Of a stretch of 64,000 nucleotides of DNA, positions 34,601-47,323 are shown in pieces. A program made the translations under genes and the position numbers. This stretch comes from Lunularia cruciata (lineage: Eukaryota > Streptophyta > Marchantiopsida > Lunulariales > Lunulariaceae). Where the stretch lies: the NCBI GenBank assembly GCA_948567375.1, contig OX419761.1, positions 47,432,501 to 47,496,500 on the forward strand. Direction: 5' to 3'. Within the stretch, counting starts at the first letter, position 1, and the number at the start of each line of letters is the position of its first letter. The notes beneath the pieces were generated by a model. The model was not told the DNA's origin. It searched no databases and was given only the letters and a program-made list of their open reading frames with translations.

Positions 34601-34744
34601 GTCCCCTTTTTCCTAGAGCGCAGCACTCTTGGCGGGAGTTTGAACATACTTGATAGGGGGCTTTGGATTGGGTGGTTGCGGGCATTAATTTCCTATGTGC
34701 CCCGATCCTTTACAATTCCCACAAAGGGGTACGTACCCAATTTT

Positions 34745-36260
34745 TCATCTTGGCTCCGGGCAATTTGGAGACCAATGTCCCATCGAGCCACAATTGTAAC
34801 AAGCACCAAGTGCAACATTTTGAGGTCTATTTTGACCACCCATCGGGGGTCTTCGTGGGGGAGAAATAGGATTATATTCCCGTGGTCCAAACCTAGGACC
34901 TTGATATGATGGGCTTGATGGAGGCTGTATTTCTTGGGTTTGGTATACCGTCTCTTCTTCTTCGCCTTGATCCCATCCAAGAACCCAATCAATTTGTTGC
35001 ACTGGAAATGCCGTGCAAGTTAAACACTCCGTATTAGCGTGGCCGGATTTACCACACGTAGTGCACCATACATTTGGTTGCCCAAATGACGGGGGTTTTC
35101 TTTGGTCCTTTGCCCCAATCATCTGGATCTTGAAATCCACAAACTCTTTAATAATAGTTTCCAACTTCTGATCCGTCTTAGATACATTCTTTACTAGCAG
35201 TGTTATTGGATTCTTTCCTCCACATCTTTGTATTTTTCTCGGCTTGGGTTCTTCGTCGGATTCCAAAGAAGAACTAGAAGATGTGGAGGATTCCTCCAAA
35301 GAAGGAGAAGTGCTACAAGAAGCTTGTCGTCTTGGCTTCTTGCCCTTCTTCTCATGATTTCTTTGGTTATTGGACGAGTTAGAATGAGCCGCCTCATATC
35401 GGGCAACATGTTTGAGGACTTTGTCCAAGGAAGTTACATTCCTCTCCTTGACAAAGATTCGAATCTCCGGTGAAAGCCCACCAAGAAACCAGGTAATGGC
35501 TTGGGCATCAGAATAACCTACCACCCCGGATTGTTTCGGGACTCGGTTCAATAAGGCCATGAACCGCTCAGAGTAATCTCTCAATTTTTCCTTCTTTCCT
35601 TGATCCAAATCATTAAGTGCCACAAAGACACTTGTATCATAATCCACTTCTTGAAATTGTTCTAGGAAGCCATTTCGTAAGTCTGCCAAGTCTGCTGGTG
35701 TGAATCCTTTCTGCGTTACATGAGTATACCAGCTCCGAGCCTTCTTTCGGAGCAGACTTGAAAAAATCCACAATCGATCGGCGGAGTCATGTTCCTTGTT
35801 GGCAAAGGAAATGACTTCAAATTCCTTGATGAATTCATCAAGATCTTTGTCTTGCTCTATACCTTTACACTTCTGATAAGCATGTCGGGTTACGGGTAAT
35901 GAATACATCGTTTGGTGCGGCGGATTTGGTTGTGGTAAGTTTGAACTAACGGGAACCAAAGAGCTTCTTGGTATGGACGTTGTGTTGTCTACCCACGGGT
36001 TCCAATTCATCAAGTTCAAATTGAAATTGCCAATTCTTTGATAATTTCTTCTTCTCTAATTGTGTCGACTTCAACCCAATCAGAAGTAAAAGGTTCCACA
36101 ACTTCAATCTGGTCTTTGAACCTTCTTTGGAATAACCGGGGAATTGTTCGTACTAGATGCTGACACTCTTCTTCCATGAGTGTTCGTGCTGTCTCTTCTC
36201 AAACAAACTTCTTAATGAAATCAACTTCCTTTACAGCTTTAGGGGAAGTCGGTGTACTAG
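34745..36260 (-). pseudogene. D gag (424 codons of it open)
   Basis: The frame 36019-34745 is open over 424 codons and holds the whole gag core (DEFIKEFEVISFANKEHD, QFQEVDYDTSVF, YSDAQAITWFLGGL), the Ser-rich region and two intact zinc knuckles, CTTCGKSGHANTEC and CYNCGSMGHWSPNC. A stop interrupts before the third knuckle. Upstream, 36260-36020 holds the N-terminal part in another frame. It is the best preserved gag in the window. Confidence 0.85.
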
Positions 36261-36582
36261 ATCATAGCGCGCATGTCTACTCGCTTGAGTCTTTCTTTTT
36301 CTTGGAAGAGGGGGATGACAAGTAGCCTTGCCAACCTCCTTCTCGTCTCTTTTGGTCAAGTTTGCGCAAGGCTTCTTGCACTTTGTGAAGGAGTTGAAAG
36401 TCCAACTCTTCTCATTCGATTTCGTCTGAAGTGGATGGGGCTTTCAAACGTTCATCTTCTTCACGCTGCAATGCTCATCTTTGAGCTCTCTCTTCCTGTT
36501 GTTCTCTTGATGCAAACATTCATATTGCGCAGACACCCTGTTTCAAATTTGGCTTCGTATTCTTCCACTTCCGAGATTTGTA

Positions 36583-36600
36583 TCCCCGGCAGCGGTGCCA
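36583..36600 (-). promoter_or_regulatory. Primer-binding site of D (tRNA-Asp type)
   Basis: The minus strand reads TGGCACCGCTGCCGGGGA, matching the Athila-type tRNA-Asp site at 16 of 18 bases, 7 bp after the LTR end. Confidence 0.85.
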
Positions 36601-36607
36601 AAAATCA

Positions 36608-39600
36608 TATGACAACCCGGAAAATATCACTTTTGCGGTAATTGGGTAAGTAAAGTTTGTTCCCGTAGAGATACTATCCAAAATTGGTCAAATACAAAGT
36701 CAAAGGTCACAATTGCAATTCTTCTTGATTTCTTCTTTAATCTCTCAGGTAGAAACTACACCCAAAAGAGAGTAACAAGCTCATAATCTTGTCAACTTGT
36801 CATGAATACACACATAATCACAACATAGCAAATTCTATCCAAACAACTCTTGATTGTGTGATTCAAATTCTCCCAAAGACGGCACTTCACTACAAAGAAC
36901 AATTTTGCCTCAAAATTGTGTTCTACCCCTCCATTGAAGGCACAACTTCCTCAATCAAAATTGCTTCACATCAACTTTGTGTTGCACTCACCAATGCAGA
37001 ATACTACCAACACTACAATTCCTCTCAGATCTGTCAAGGCATTGCTCCAATGCACTTCACTCAGGATCAAACACACAGAATGAAGATCAAGGCTACAGAT
37101 TCCAACATCCACAGGCACACTAATTTGCTCTTTGGATTTCTCCACACACTCACAACTACAAGCATGAAATTGACAATCGGAATTAAGCTTAAGCGACAAG
37201 TACTAAGAATAGCACTTCACTTTATCTATCTTTAGAAATTTGAATACTGAACAATATTGTATTGCAAATGCTCTACTTAAATACTAAAACAATCGGCAGA
37301 CTTGCCTACCTAGGCACTGCTTCCTAACATCTCTTCCTACCTGCAGATCCCAATTGATAATCTATCTCTTCATATATGCCTCTTCCTATCTCAAAATTGA
37401 CATTTATCCCGATCCGATGTCTACCTCATCATCGGCTTCCAAACCCGATGATCTTCCTACTACTTCTCCTTCTTTGGGTATGGCTAATTCTGCCAAGTCC
37501 TTCCCTACTTCTACTCTTAACTTTCTTGCAACTTCCCCTACTGACTCCGATGCATATCCTCGAGAGTGCTCTACCTTCAACTCCTCACGATACATCTTCA
37601 ACTCGTCTTTGTATTCTGCAGCAAGCATCTTCTTCTCCTCTTCATACTGCACATTCTGCTGTTCCGCGCTCCCGACAAGTTCTCGCAATTGTTCTTCTTC
37701 TTCTTGCTTGGCTGCCAACTCTCTACCATGCTTGATCTTTTGCTGCTGCACTTTTCCTTAAACAGTCCAACTCCTATTCCATTATGATGGTCATCACCTT
37801 CAATGAACGTTCTTGATGCGCACATCACTCACTTCTTCCTTCATCTTGTTGAGCCACATTGCCTGTTCTGTGATTTTTCCAGCCCGCTTCTGCAGTTCCT
37901 TTGGTTTTTCTTTGCAGCTCTCTTGTAACATTTTAAAAGTCTTCTTCTACAAGACTTCCTCCCTCCAAAGTTCTTCAATTTCTTCATTTCTTTGGACTTG
38001 TTGCTCCTGCAACCCCTTCACTTCACTCAATAGATGCTTCACCACCTACAACTCATTCATCCCCTTCCTGCGATCTTGTGGAATTACTCTCCGATGCTCC
38101 TTCAACAGCTCCAGCAATGGTGTGACCACCTTCGTCAAATATGATATCCCGCCAAAGTTTTCTTCCTCTTCATTGCCATCTTTGTCTAGAGTCTTCTCCT
38201 CCGTCATTGGCTCCTTCATCCAAAATCCCAATCTTTGTATCTTCATCATTTCGGCACTTTCTTCAACTTGGCATCTTGAACTCGGCCCCGCGGGATTCTC
38301 CTCTTTCTCTTCTGGTCTTGGCTTATTCACCACCATCGCTTGACAAGCCTCGCTTACTGCCACTGATTGATGGACCTTTGGCTCCCCATCGCTATCGCTC
38401 CCAGACTCCTCAATTTTTAATGTGAGCTCCTCTTCTTCTGATTCCTCCTCTTGCAACTCAGTCTCTTCCCCAGACTCTAATCCCGATGATGCCTCTTTTA
38501 CGATCTTTGCAGTCTTCAACATCAGCCGTCGAGTCTTCCTTTGCATGGGAGGCGAATTTGCTTCTTCAAGTTTGCCACGTTTCTTCATCTTTGGACTGGT
38601 AATTTCTTTGACCTTCCACTATCCGGTCTTTGAGAAATATTCATCATTTGCTCAAAGATGCAGCATATATTGGCGCTTTTCCTTGTCTACTTCCTGTCAT
38701 AAATCAGGATGCATGTGAGACACCATACAATAAAGCTCTTCTTTGGTCAGCAAGTTCAGTCCGAAGTAGAAGGGCTGCAAATGGTGCAAAATAATGTGGT
38801 GGCGAGCTTGTTTGCCAATTAACCACCATCTGCCTTATTTGGTGGTGAAAGCACTTCACCCAATTCACTGGAACTCCTGCAAACATCTGATGGAAGAAGA
38901 TAGCTTGCTGCATATTCACGTAGGTGGTTCATTCTGGCTTGAACATGGCCATCATTGCCCCCACAATACTTCTTTGGATCAGATCCCGATAGGACTCCAC
39001 CTTGTAGCCATTCGTGGTTCTTGAAGCAAAGAACAAATTGCGGATCTCCACCGTCTCCTCTGCAGCATCACACTTTTGATAAAAGGTTATCCTTGTTGGT
39101 TCTCTTGCTTCTCTCCCCAATACTAACTTCCAATCCGACTCAGTCCATCGAGCCGGATTGCCTCTCTTCCCTTCCACCTCGGGACCCTCCTCACAATTAC
39201 TGGCAGCGATCTCTGCCATCACTCTTGGGAAACTAAAATTCCAGTTCCATGCTAAAAAGGTAATACAAAGTCTAATCAAGACTTTGATTCTAGCTACTAC
39301 ATCTACCCTTCGGATTCCAAAACCTCGCACCGCCAGTGCATTGGCCACCTTCTTTGCCATGATCTGTTCTCTTGTTCTACGATGTTGGAAGATGAGACCT
39401 TCTCTTGGACGAGACACTCTAACTCCCTCAGGGTTTTGGAAAATCTCACTCTCGATGGGCTTCCGGGCACGCATTACTACATCACGTAGTCAAAGGAATT
39501 GGAAATTTACTTGGAACATTCAACTTTTCCCTGCATAGTCACCATTTTGTATTTCCCCAAATTGCAGTCATTCTTTAGTCAATTTCAACTTCAAATTGCT

Positions 39601-39920
39601 CTCTTTTGCGTGCAACTCCCGGTCACTATCAAGACATGCTTCTTTTGCCCCTGCCGTTTCTTGAAATGTACTTTCTTGCCACGTACCAAGGTTGTTAAAT
39701 GGTCTTCGTCTAACCTGCGTCTTCCAACCCAAAGACGGTGATCTTTGGACTTTTTCCGGCGTACTCCTCTTCCAAATACCTTCATCATCGGATCTGATGT
39801 CATCTTCTTTGGATTTCCTCCGAAGTTTTGTCCATTCTTCATTTGCAATTCGACTTTCAGTGCTTGCTTCTTCTCTTAAACACGACTAAACATAGAAAAA
39901 CAAAAAATGTGGGTACCACA
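36608..39920 (-). repeat. 5' LTR of D, 3.3 kb
   Basis: On the minus strand it starts TGTGGTACCCACA and ends GGTTGTCATA. Length 3313 bp against 3783 bp in the solo LTR. It shares the LTR ORF and the U5 end with that copy. Confidence 0.9.
37404..39524 (-). pseudogene. LTR-borne ORF, D copy
   Basis: Pieces 39474-38929, 38919-38704, 38588-38046 and 37751-37404 together follow the intact frame of the solo LTR: ITFLAWNWNFSFP, NPARWTESDWKLVLG, YKVESYRDLIQR, AIFFHQMFAGVPVNW, then acidic and coiled-coil parts, ending EVDIGSG. The first two pieces share a frame; a shift lies between 38704 and 38588. It is more diverged from the solo-LTR copy than C's copy is. Confidence 0.75.
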
Positions 39921-40209
39921 ATACTCACCAATAGTTCATAGTCCTAATTTTTATCCAACCAAGTATTTGTTGCTACTCTGACGTGTCTGATTTGTGCCAT
40001 GCATTTGGCCTGAGTAGTGATATAGATTTTTTCTTTCTCTCATGTTTTGCTCCACTCAATTGTAGAGTATACACTTTCTGTGATAATTATCCACTTCCAA
40101 GTGACTATTCTCAATCACTTTGCACAATATTTCTCCACTTCTAAAAGGAGTGTTTGCTGTAAAAAAAATTTCACCATAACCTCACCTTAATATTCAAAAA
40201 ATGATGAGG
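39921..40209. other. Intergenic stretch, nothing recognised
   Basis: Flank of element D. AT-rich, no open frame or repeat of note. Confidence 0.5.
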
Positions 40210-41660
40210 AAAGAATTACTTCATGCGCATCCAAATGGTGGAATTTGTAAATATCAATGAGAAATGCACCAATGATGAATGGTTGGACTCCTCTCAGGAT
40301 TGGGATAGAGATATAGGAGAATGAAGCAAAGAAGAGGACATGGATACTATTGAGAAGCTTTCTAAATGGTAGGGATTTTATCCATGAGAGGAGATACTTG
40401 AGGGAGAGGATTTAAACTTTGCATAGTACAAAATTTGTATATAAATTTTGTTCTATGCTTGAACCTCTTGCTTTCAAACAACTTGTGAGGATGGATATTG
40501 ACTCATTTTTTAACTTTAGTGAATTTTCTTAAGGTGCATGATGTTTTTAGAGAGAGGGATGCAAGAAGATACAAAACACATGTATGGCTACATGTGGCAT
40601 TAGCACTAGATCACTTTGACCATTAAGGGAATGGAGCTTGTGTTGCAGAGGAAATGAATTTATGTGGAATTAGTGCATGGTTCACAACCAATTTTACATA
40701 TTGAGTAATCAATGTCATATTATACATACTTAGAAATGAAGTGCAATGGACTAGGATTGAAGATAGAGTTGATTTTCTTATAAATTTTCACAAAAAGGAT
40801 TTCTTGGGTTTGTAGGGCAAGTGGATGGTTGTTTCTTTCATTTTTCACAATGGCATATCATTGATAGGGAATTTTTCTTTGATAGAAAAGGTAGGTCAAT
40901 GGTTAAGTGATATGTGATGACAAGTGCCAAATTATACTCTTTGTCGGAGGTAAAGAACTTCTCATATTGTGAGCCGTGTTTTTGAAACTATAGGATGAAT
41001 ATGGATTAAGTTTGTGCTTAGTTTGTGGCTAATAAAGCATGTATTTTTGCACAATAATTCTTAGATCATGTCTTGATATGACATGTTTAAATAATTCCAA
41101 GCTTTGGTCAGGTCTAAATCACATAGGAGCATGTTTTTCTTTTGATAGCAATCAATTTATTAGGAGATGTAGAATATGTACCAATGGCTCATCTAATGCC
41201 TTCATTTAGACAAACACATATTGAGGAAAGGAAGGACTTCAACCATTGTGTGGCTTGAACTAGGTCTCTAGGTTTCCTTGTGGGAGTTGAGGTTCAATTT
41301 AATAATATTAAAAGTAATTCACAACTCTTGTGATGGATTTTCAATGTGTTGTATTACACAATTTTTTTATAAATAGGTAGGATCTATGGGAGGGAAGAGG
41401 ATGAAAACTATAAAGAGGAGGTAAATGCTATGCATTCATTCATGGAAGGAAGTGGTAGGAGAAATAAGCATGTTAGAGAGGAAACTAGGAAAGTAGTAGT
41501 AGGAACTTGCCTTGCTTTGAACTATAGCCCTAATGGATTATCATACCAAGTTTTTGATGAAAATGAAGAAATTGGAGACTTTGGCACCCCATGTCCCAAT
41601 GTATGAGTTTTGGTAGTGGGTTTGCTTGGAGAAAGTGGATTTTTTTACTACTATTTTACA
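40210..41660 (+). pseudogene. PIF/Harbinger-like transposase remnant
   Basis: Translating the plus strand across frames gives a recognisable DDE nuclease of the Harbinger type: a helical part with GNGACVAEEMNLCGIS (~40620-40675) and VQWTRIEDRVDF (~40745); then a segment like VGxVDGC (~40815) and FFFDRKGRSM (~40880) corresponding to the first catalytic Asp region. Near 41340 there is a degraded match to the conserved LHNF-type block, followed by an acidic C-terminus up to about 41605. Stops and shifts are frequent, so it is long dead. I could not place terminal inverted repeats. The family call is by pattern memory only. Confidence 0.55.
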
Positions 41661-43042
41661 TGTATTTGCTCCCACATTGGTCAGATCTACTCAATTTTAT
41701 AGGAAGAATTTTCTAATGTGCAAAGTGGGTTCACTTGTTTTAGATTAGGTTTTAATGTGCAAAATGTGCTTACTCATATAATTGTATGGGTTTTCTTGGG
41801 TTGATTTATGAGAGGTTCATATAAAAAGTCCTTCCATGTTCAATTTGAGTAACCATGTGCAAATCAAGGGCCAATAGAGATTTGGGCTGCCCATTTATGG
41901 GAAAGAGTGCACTTTCATGCTCTCTTTTCTTCCCATAGGAAAGAGTGTCATTTTAAGGGCACTCTTTCCCATGAGAACAAAGCACATTCAATTTGAAAAA
42001 TGAAATGCAAAGTTTTGGAGTGCAATTTGGTAGAGTTGAGAATTTAATTTGATAATAGAGACTATCTTCTCAAATGGAGAAGGTTTGGAAGGCACTATGA
42101 TAATATAGATTGTCTTCTCAAATGGTGTATAGAAGTTTCCTGCATGAAGCAAGCAAAGGGAATGAAATGTGAGGAGATAGTTAAGAAAAGTAAGTGAGCT
42201 CTTGTGGAATATCAAGGGTTCTTCAAAAGTATGTCTATGAAGGAAAAATTTGGAATTAGAGAGGGAATGTGTAGCTAAAACATGGCTAATATTCTTGATT
42301 ACAAGAATGTTGAGATTCTCCAAATATGGAGGATATAAACAAGGGATAATGGCTGATATAATTTCACCAACTTGTTGATAACATGGCCCAAATCAAATGG
42401 GCATGGCTTTACAAGAACTTGGATAGAGCTCCCAAGGAAGGAATTTGTGAACCAGACCTTGAATCACTAGGCCTGAAGATCTATATGAGGTTATTGTATC
42501 CTTTTCCCCATTTAATCTTTCTTGTCCTTCACACTTGCGCTTTGTTTTGATATTGAATTGCTAATTTAAGTATCTATTTGGTCAAAGTTTCCCTATATCT
42601 GTTCAAGAGACTCATATGGATTGCAAAACCCTAAACCCACCAATTTCAAAATGACATGAGCAACCCCACCCGCCATCAAGTGAAGCCATTTGCTACACAA
42701 GTAAACCCAACTAGAACTCAAGTGAAGCTAGTTATATGTTTGATTAAACTCATTTTTCTCCAAATCCACTCAATGTTCTCTTCCAAGTGGACTAACTTTT
42801 TCTGCTACATCTTTTTCTCCCAAGTGAACCCATCAATTCATCCATCCAAGCAAAGCCATGGCATTGCAAATGGATCTAATTTCCTAACCAAGCAAACTCA
42901 AGTAGCAATTTGAGTAAATCCAATGCTATGCAAGCAAATCCAATGCTCTATCCAAGTGAACTCAATTCTTTTGAGTTGAGCCAAATTCTTTATGAGTGGA
43001 CCCATTTTTCATTTTGAGAGAAGCCATACAAAATGAGCAATG
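41661..43042. other. Intergenic, with a degenerate AAGC/AAATCC-rich repeat at 42650-43042
   Basis: No coding signal found. From 42650 the sequence is a loose repetition of words such as caagcaaatccaatg and aagtgaaccc. The same texture resumes right of element H (52897-53010) and appears again at 57500-57860, so H is inserted in this repeat. Confidence 0.5.
41896..41974. repeat. Short inverted repeat
   Basis: tatgggaaagagtgca (41896-41911) is answered by gggcactctttcccatga (41957-41974), arms of about 15 bp with a 45-bp loop. It may be a small hairpin or a piece of a miniature element. Confidence 0.5.
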
Positions 43043-43700
43043 TTGTGCGTATATACATCGCTACACAACATATATTGTTGTCAACATCATACACTATAGA
43101 AGCACAACTCACATATAAGTCATACATAGACTCTAAAGTGCCACAATAATCAGATTGCTTAACACTCTCAACTCAACTCAACTCAGATCAGTACTTGATC
43201 TCTCATTCTATAAACTGCCAACAAATGGGCACTAATTACAGTCAAGCCACACCCACTCAAGCATAGAGAATCTAGGTGACGCTCGCCGGCCTCTGTCCAC
43301 CATAGCCAGGAACTCGAAGGCTCAACATCAGAGAAGTGAGCTCTCTGAAGCTCACTTTGAAACTATACCCCCTGGACTTGAGCTAGCACTGAAACTCTAA
43401 CGGTCCCACTGACAGCACACTCAACGGTGCAAATGGTGCAAAGACGGTGGGCCCCACTGTGAAGTCAATACCCCAAACACAAAATCTAACCGTTGGAAAG
43501 TAGTCTATGAGAAACTGCTAGAATAACTCTAACTACTATCACTGGAACTCTAGTGTTCGAGCATCTAGATGCAGAATTACAAATGGTGTGATAGCTGTCG
43601 TGCGTATATACATCGCTACACAACATACATTGTTGTCAACATCATACACTATAGAAGCACAACTCACACATAAGTCATACATAGACTCTAAAGTGCCACA
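43043..43700 (-). repeat. 3' LTR region of H: unit X, unit Y, unit X again
   Basis: Unit Y (43147-43599) matches the upper LTR at 52445-52891 at roughly 92% by eye. Unit X, about 102 bp, from TGTGGCAC to the gtatatacgcac end on the minus strand, lies on both sides of Y (43600-43700 and 43043-43145). The upper LTR lacks X. The purine tract abuts the upper X, so the natural LTR is X followed by Y, about 550 bp. Confidence 0.75.
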
Positions 43701-43714
43701 ATCGCCTCCCTAGC
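43701..43714 (-). promoter_or_regulatory. Polypurine tract of H
   Basis: The minus strand reads agctagggaggcgat directly before the LTR start TGTGGCAC. Confidence 0.65.
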
Positions 43715-43869
43715 TGGCGGTTAGGTCCCTCTAACTCTAGATAGCCATCTACTCTAAGTATATGGTATACCCTCTAATAGGCAAAGATCAGGAGGCCGGG
43801 TGCTATAGAGCCCCATTGTTAGTCGCCTGTCTGCAATCTATACCATATCAAGAATGAACTAGCTATAGG

Positions 43870-45140
43870 TCAAGTACATCTAGGACATAACCACTGTCCC
43901 AGAGGAACCACCGTGAGGGAAGGAGTCATACATGCCATATGCCATCCTCTTGAACAGCTATCACACACTAACATAGTAGCAGCTCCACCAGAAGAGCCAC
44001 ATAATATACACCTCAAGCCTGTACATACAAGTGCCAAGCTTGGGTCCATAGTACCATCAATGTTTGGAAGGTGGCATGGCACACAATTGCGCACATGATC
44101 CTTCCAAACAACACCATCACGTCCTTCCAACACAAGGACTCTAGATGGAAAAACCTCGCACACTCTCAAGACAATGCGGCCTGTAGAAACATCAAGTGTC
44201 ATCGGTGCTGTCTACTGTAGATATACATAGTCACCTGGATGAAATCGATGGATCGAGGGTCTATAACCTCCTCCTCAAATGGTAGCATAGCGTAAAGTAT
44301 CTCTATGCTGAGTAATCGCCAAGTTCTCAAAGGCCATCGGCATCACTCTTTGAAAGATCTCTGCCCGCTGAGAACATGCGCTCATCTATACATCAAGGTC
44401 ATCCAAGTCCAAAACTATAGTAGCATCTCAACAAATGGCTGCAGGTAAATCTGGATCTTGTCCATAGAGTAGAAAGTATGGAGAGAAGGATGCTAAGGAG
44501 GCTTGCCGGCTGAACCGATAGCCCATGGCCAACCAAGGTAATTGGAGATCCCAATCTCCCAAGTGGCCTCTCTGCAAACCATACTTTTGCAATCCTCTCT
44601 TCACCGTCTAAACCACTCTCTCTGCTAAGCCATCTGCCTCAGGGTGATCTCGGGATGTAGTACGATGATCAATCAAAGCCTTGTCACACAAGACCTGAAA
44701 CTCCCCCAAGAACTTTGTACCCTGATCAGTCAAAACCTCAGCTGGTGCACCAAAATGACTAAGAACTCAATCCAGGAACGAAAGTTGTCCCTTCACTAGA
44801 CTTGTCAGGAAGTGCCACCAACTCAATCCACTTGGAGAAGTGCTCCACCATCACCAAAACATACCGATGATGCCTCACAATCAGCAGTAAAGGTCCGGCA
44901 AAGTCCAAACTCCAATGGTAACCCAATCCCATGATAGGTAATGGGTGTAACTGTGGCATAGGAGTATTGAATGATGCTCTAACTCGGTCACAAACCATAC
45001 ATTTGGCAACAAACTGTTGTACCTCAGTCTGCATACCGCGCCACCAATAATGACTCTAGAGTAAGCTATACGTACGCTTTACTTCAAAATGTCCTAGCTC
45101 CTCATGAGCATGACGGACCAACTGTGGTCTCTGTGCTGGA
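43870..45140 (-). pseudogene. H integrase with a C-terminal PHD finger
   Basis: The zinc-finger part has HEELGHFEVKRT (45110-45075) and CMVC (~45000). The first Asp is in SLDFAGPL (~44920), the second in LTDQGTKF (~44725), and the Glu is kept in GLAERVV (~44625). One base is lost or gained at about 44765-44790. The C-terminal domain follows, and after it a canonical PHD finger (44010-43873): C-x2-C-x11-C-x2-C-x4-H-x2-C-x14-C-x2-C with Trp two residues before the last pair (QWLCPRC). PHD fingers usually read histone H3 tails. In chromoviruses a chromodomain takes this position; here none is seen. The stop follows the last Cys pair by one residue, so the finger is the true C-terminus. Confidence 0.85.
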
Positions 45141-45559
45141 AGTGGTACTACTCACACTCTACCATCCTCCCATACACGCAAAAGGTGTCTACCCTCCAAT
45201 CTGAACCGTCTGGCTCGCTGAAGAACACGGTCTCTCTCCTTGGCTCCAACTGTGCCACCCACAACACCAATGCAAAGATAGTCCATCACTAAGACATCAT
45301 CATGAATGTCTCGCTGAATTGTACCAATATCTTCACTCTCTGGATCTGTGACCTCAATAACTCCTCCTATATGCATTGAGAGAGATACCACCAATGCCTC
45401 TATAAATATACACAGAAAGGCCGATGCATGCCAACCTGGCACCATCTCCTCATCTATCTCACCATGCCAATGTGCTCCGGTCTGATCCTCCTGGCTGGGA
45501 CATGGGTTTCTACTCAACCCATCTGCATCACGGTTCACCACTCCAGGTCTGTGAACAAC

Positions 45560-46905
45560 CGTGAAATCATACTCTTGTAAAATCAGAGCCCATCATGCAA
45601 GCTTCCTTGAAAGCTTGTTGGACTCCATCAACCACTTCAGTGGCTGATGATCAATGATGAGAGTGAAGGGGTTACCAAATAGGTAACATCGGAAATGTGC
45701 TACTGCCCAAACTGCTGCCAAGCACTCTCCCTCATATGAACAATACTTCACCTCCGCTGAATTGTTGGAGCGACTAGCATAGGCCACCACAAAATCCTTC
45801 CTCTCATCATCATGTTGGGTGAGCACCGCTCCAAGCCCCAACATACTCCAATCAGTATGAACCTGAAATGGTCGTCCCCTGATTGGTCTCCTCAAAATAG
45901 GAGTAGATGTCAACCTCTCCTTGAGCTCTACAAAAGCTCTCTCCTGCTCATCTCCCCAACACCACTCTTGTGTAAGCTTGGTCAGCTTTGTCAAGGCCTT
46001 GGCAATGGCACTAAATCCTCTAACATAGCGACAATAGAAGTTTGCCAACCCAAGGAATGCTCGCACTCTGCTCACATCCGTAGGCCAAGGAATACGTGCA
46101 ATAGCCTCCACCTTGGTCTGCTGAACACCAAGTCCTCCGGGGTAGATAGTGTGACCCAAATACTCAACTTGCTTGTGGAAGAACCTACACTTCCCAAGAT
46201 GTAGTTTGAGTCCATGAGATCTTAACTTCTCAAACACCTCCAACAATTGTCTCTCATGCTCCTCCACAGTAGTGCTATAAACCAAAATGTCATCAATATA
46301 ACACCAAGCAAAATCCAATCCAGCTAGGACCCTATCCATGATCCTCTGGAACTCAGCAGGAGCGTTCTTCAACCCAAATGGTAAGAACCTCTACTAATAT
46401 AACACATCCTTGCCGTGAGGATCAATAGCCCAAAATGTTGTCTTGGACTTATCCTCCTCCCTGATCGGCAATTGATGATATCCTGCTCGAAGATCCAAAG
46501 TACTGAAGACCTTTGTATGCCCAATTGCATCAAAAATTTCCTCCGGTGTAGGCATGGCATACCGATCAGCCCTGGTCTGTTGATTGATAGGACGGTAATC
46601 TCCACACATCCGCCTATCTGTATAGTTGCCATGCATATCCTTCTTGGATGGCATCACTGTCACTAATGCATACTCTCCATGTGAAATCTCTACCAAACTA
46701 GCCTCAAAAAGGTCACTACTTCGGCTCTGAATCAATGTCCTCTCCATCTCACTATATTGATAAGGACGTCGGAAAACTGGTGTGTTGCTAGTCAGCTCAA
46801 TCCGTATACCAGGTCCCTTCAGAGCACCCAAATCCTTCATACTGAAGGCAAAACAACTCGTGTGACTCCTCAAGAACCTCCAAACTCTCCGTCTTTCCTC
46901 TCCAG
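45560..46905 (-). pseudogene. H reverse transcriptase and RNase H
   Basis: RT motifs in order: IRIELTSNTPVFRRPYQYS, ALVTVMPSKKD, CGDYRPINQQT, STLDLRAGYHQL, then two adjacent stops where QW is expected (46380), FGLKNAPAEFQRIMD and the catalytic YIDD at 46300-46289. RNase H follows (FQVHTDWSMLGLGAVL with its first Asp; YEGECLAAVWAV; IIDHQPLKWL). The primary frame is the same as gag, protease and methyltransferase. RT wording is Ty3/gypsy, but not close to A/B or C/D. Confidence 0.9.
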
Positions 46906-47323
46906 TAAGCTTGGGTCCAAGATCTGGCTCCCAAGTATCCTCTGTAACTGTAATAGGAGTGGAAGACGTACAAACTGACTGCTACACTAGGCCCTTGGGA
47001 GCAATAGTGTCATGCTCCCGACCACTAGAGGTCCCAACCTATGTGTGAAAAAATCCCTCCACTCTGGCTGCAAGCTCCACACGTCCTCTAGCTGCATCCC
47101 ATGTGGACCAAGGGTGTAATCCAGGTAGCCCACGCTCACCTAGATGGACTCCAAGTAGTCCACTCTCACTAGTAGCTACTGGATGTGTCCCAAGAATACC
47201 ATGTCCACTCGGTCCATCACCCCCAGCATGTGCCTGAATCGTCTTGATAGGCACAGGGCTCACAAGTGTCCGAGTGGTGATGCCTATCAAGTGCATCCTA
47301 CGTTGCTCTGCCAAGCCAAGGCT

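Larger units (their letters stand above)
33419..39920 (-). mobile_element. Element D: 5' half of an Athila-like element (C family)
   Basis: A complete 5' LTR, tRNA-Asp-type primer site, gag and protease region on the minus strand. Sequence and order match C. Insertion of B at 33418 interrupts it, and RT to 3' LTR are not found beyond B. The base run after the LTR (39921-39925, atact) would be its target duplication. Confidence 0.85.

Noticed and set aside
41896-41974. Miniature inverted-repeat element
   Set aside because: Arms are short and I see no target duplication, so it is listed only as an inverted repeat.
42630-42640. Telomere-like ccctaaaccc
   Set aside because: It occurs only once, with no tandem run.
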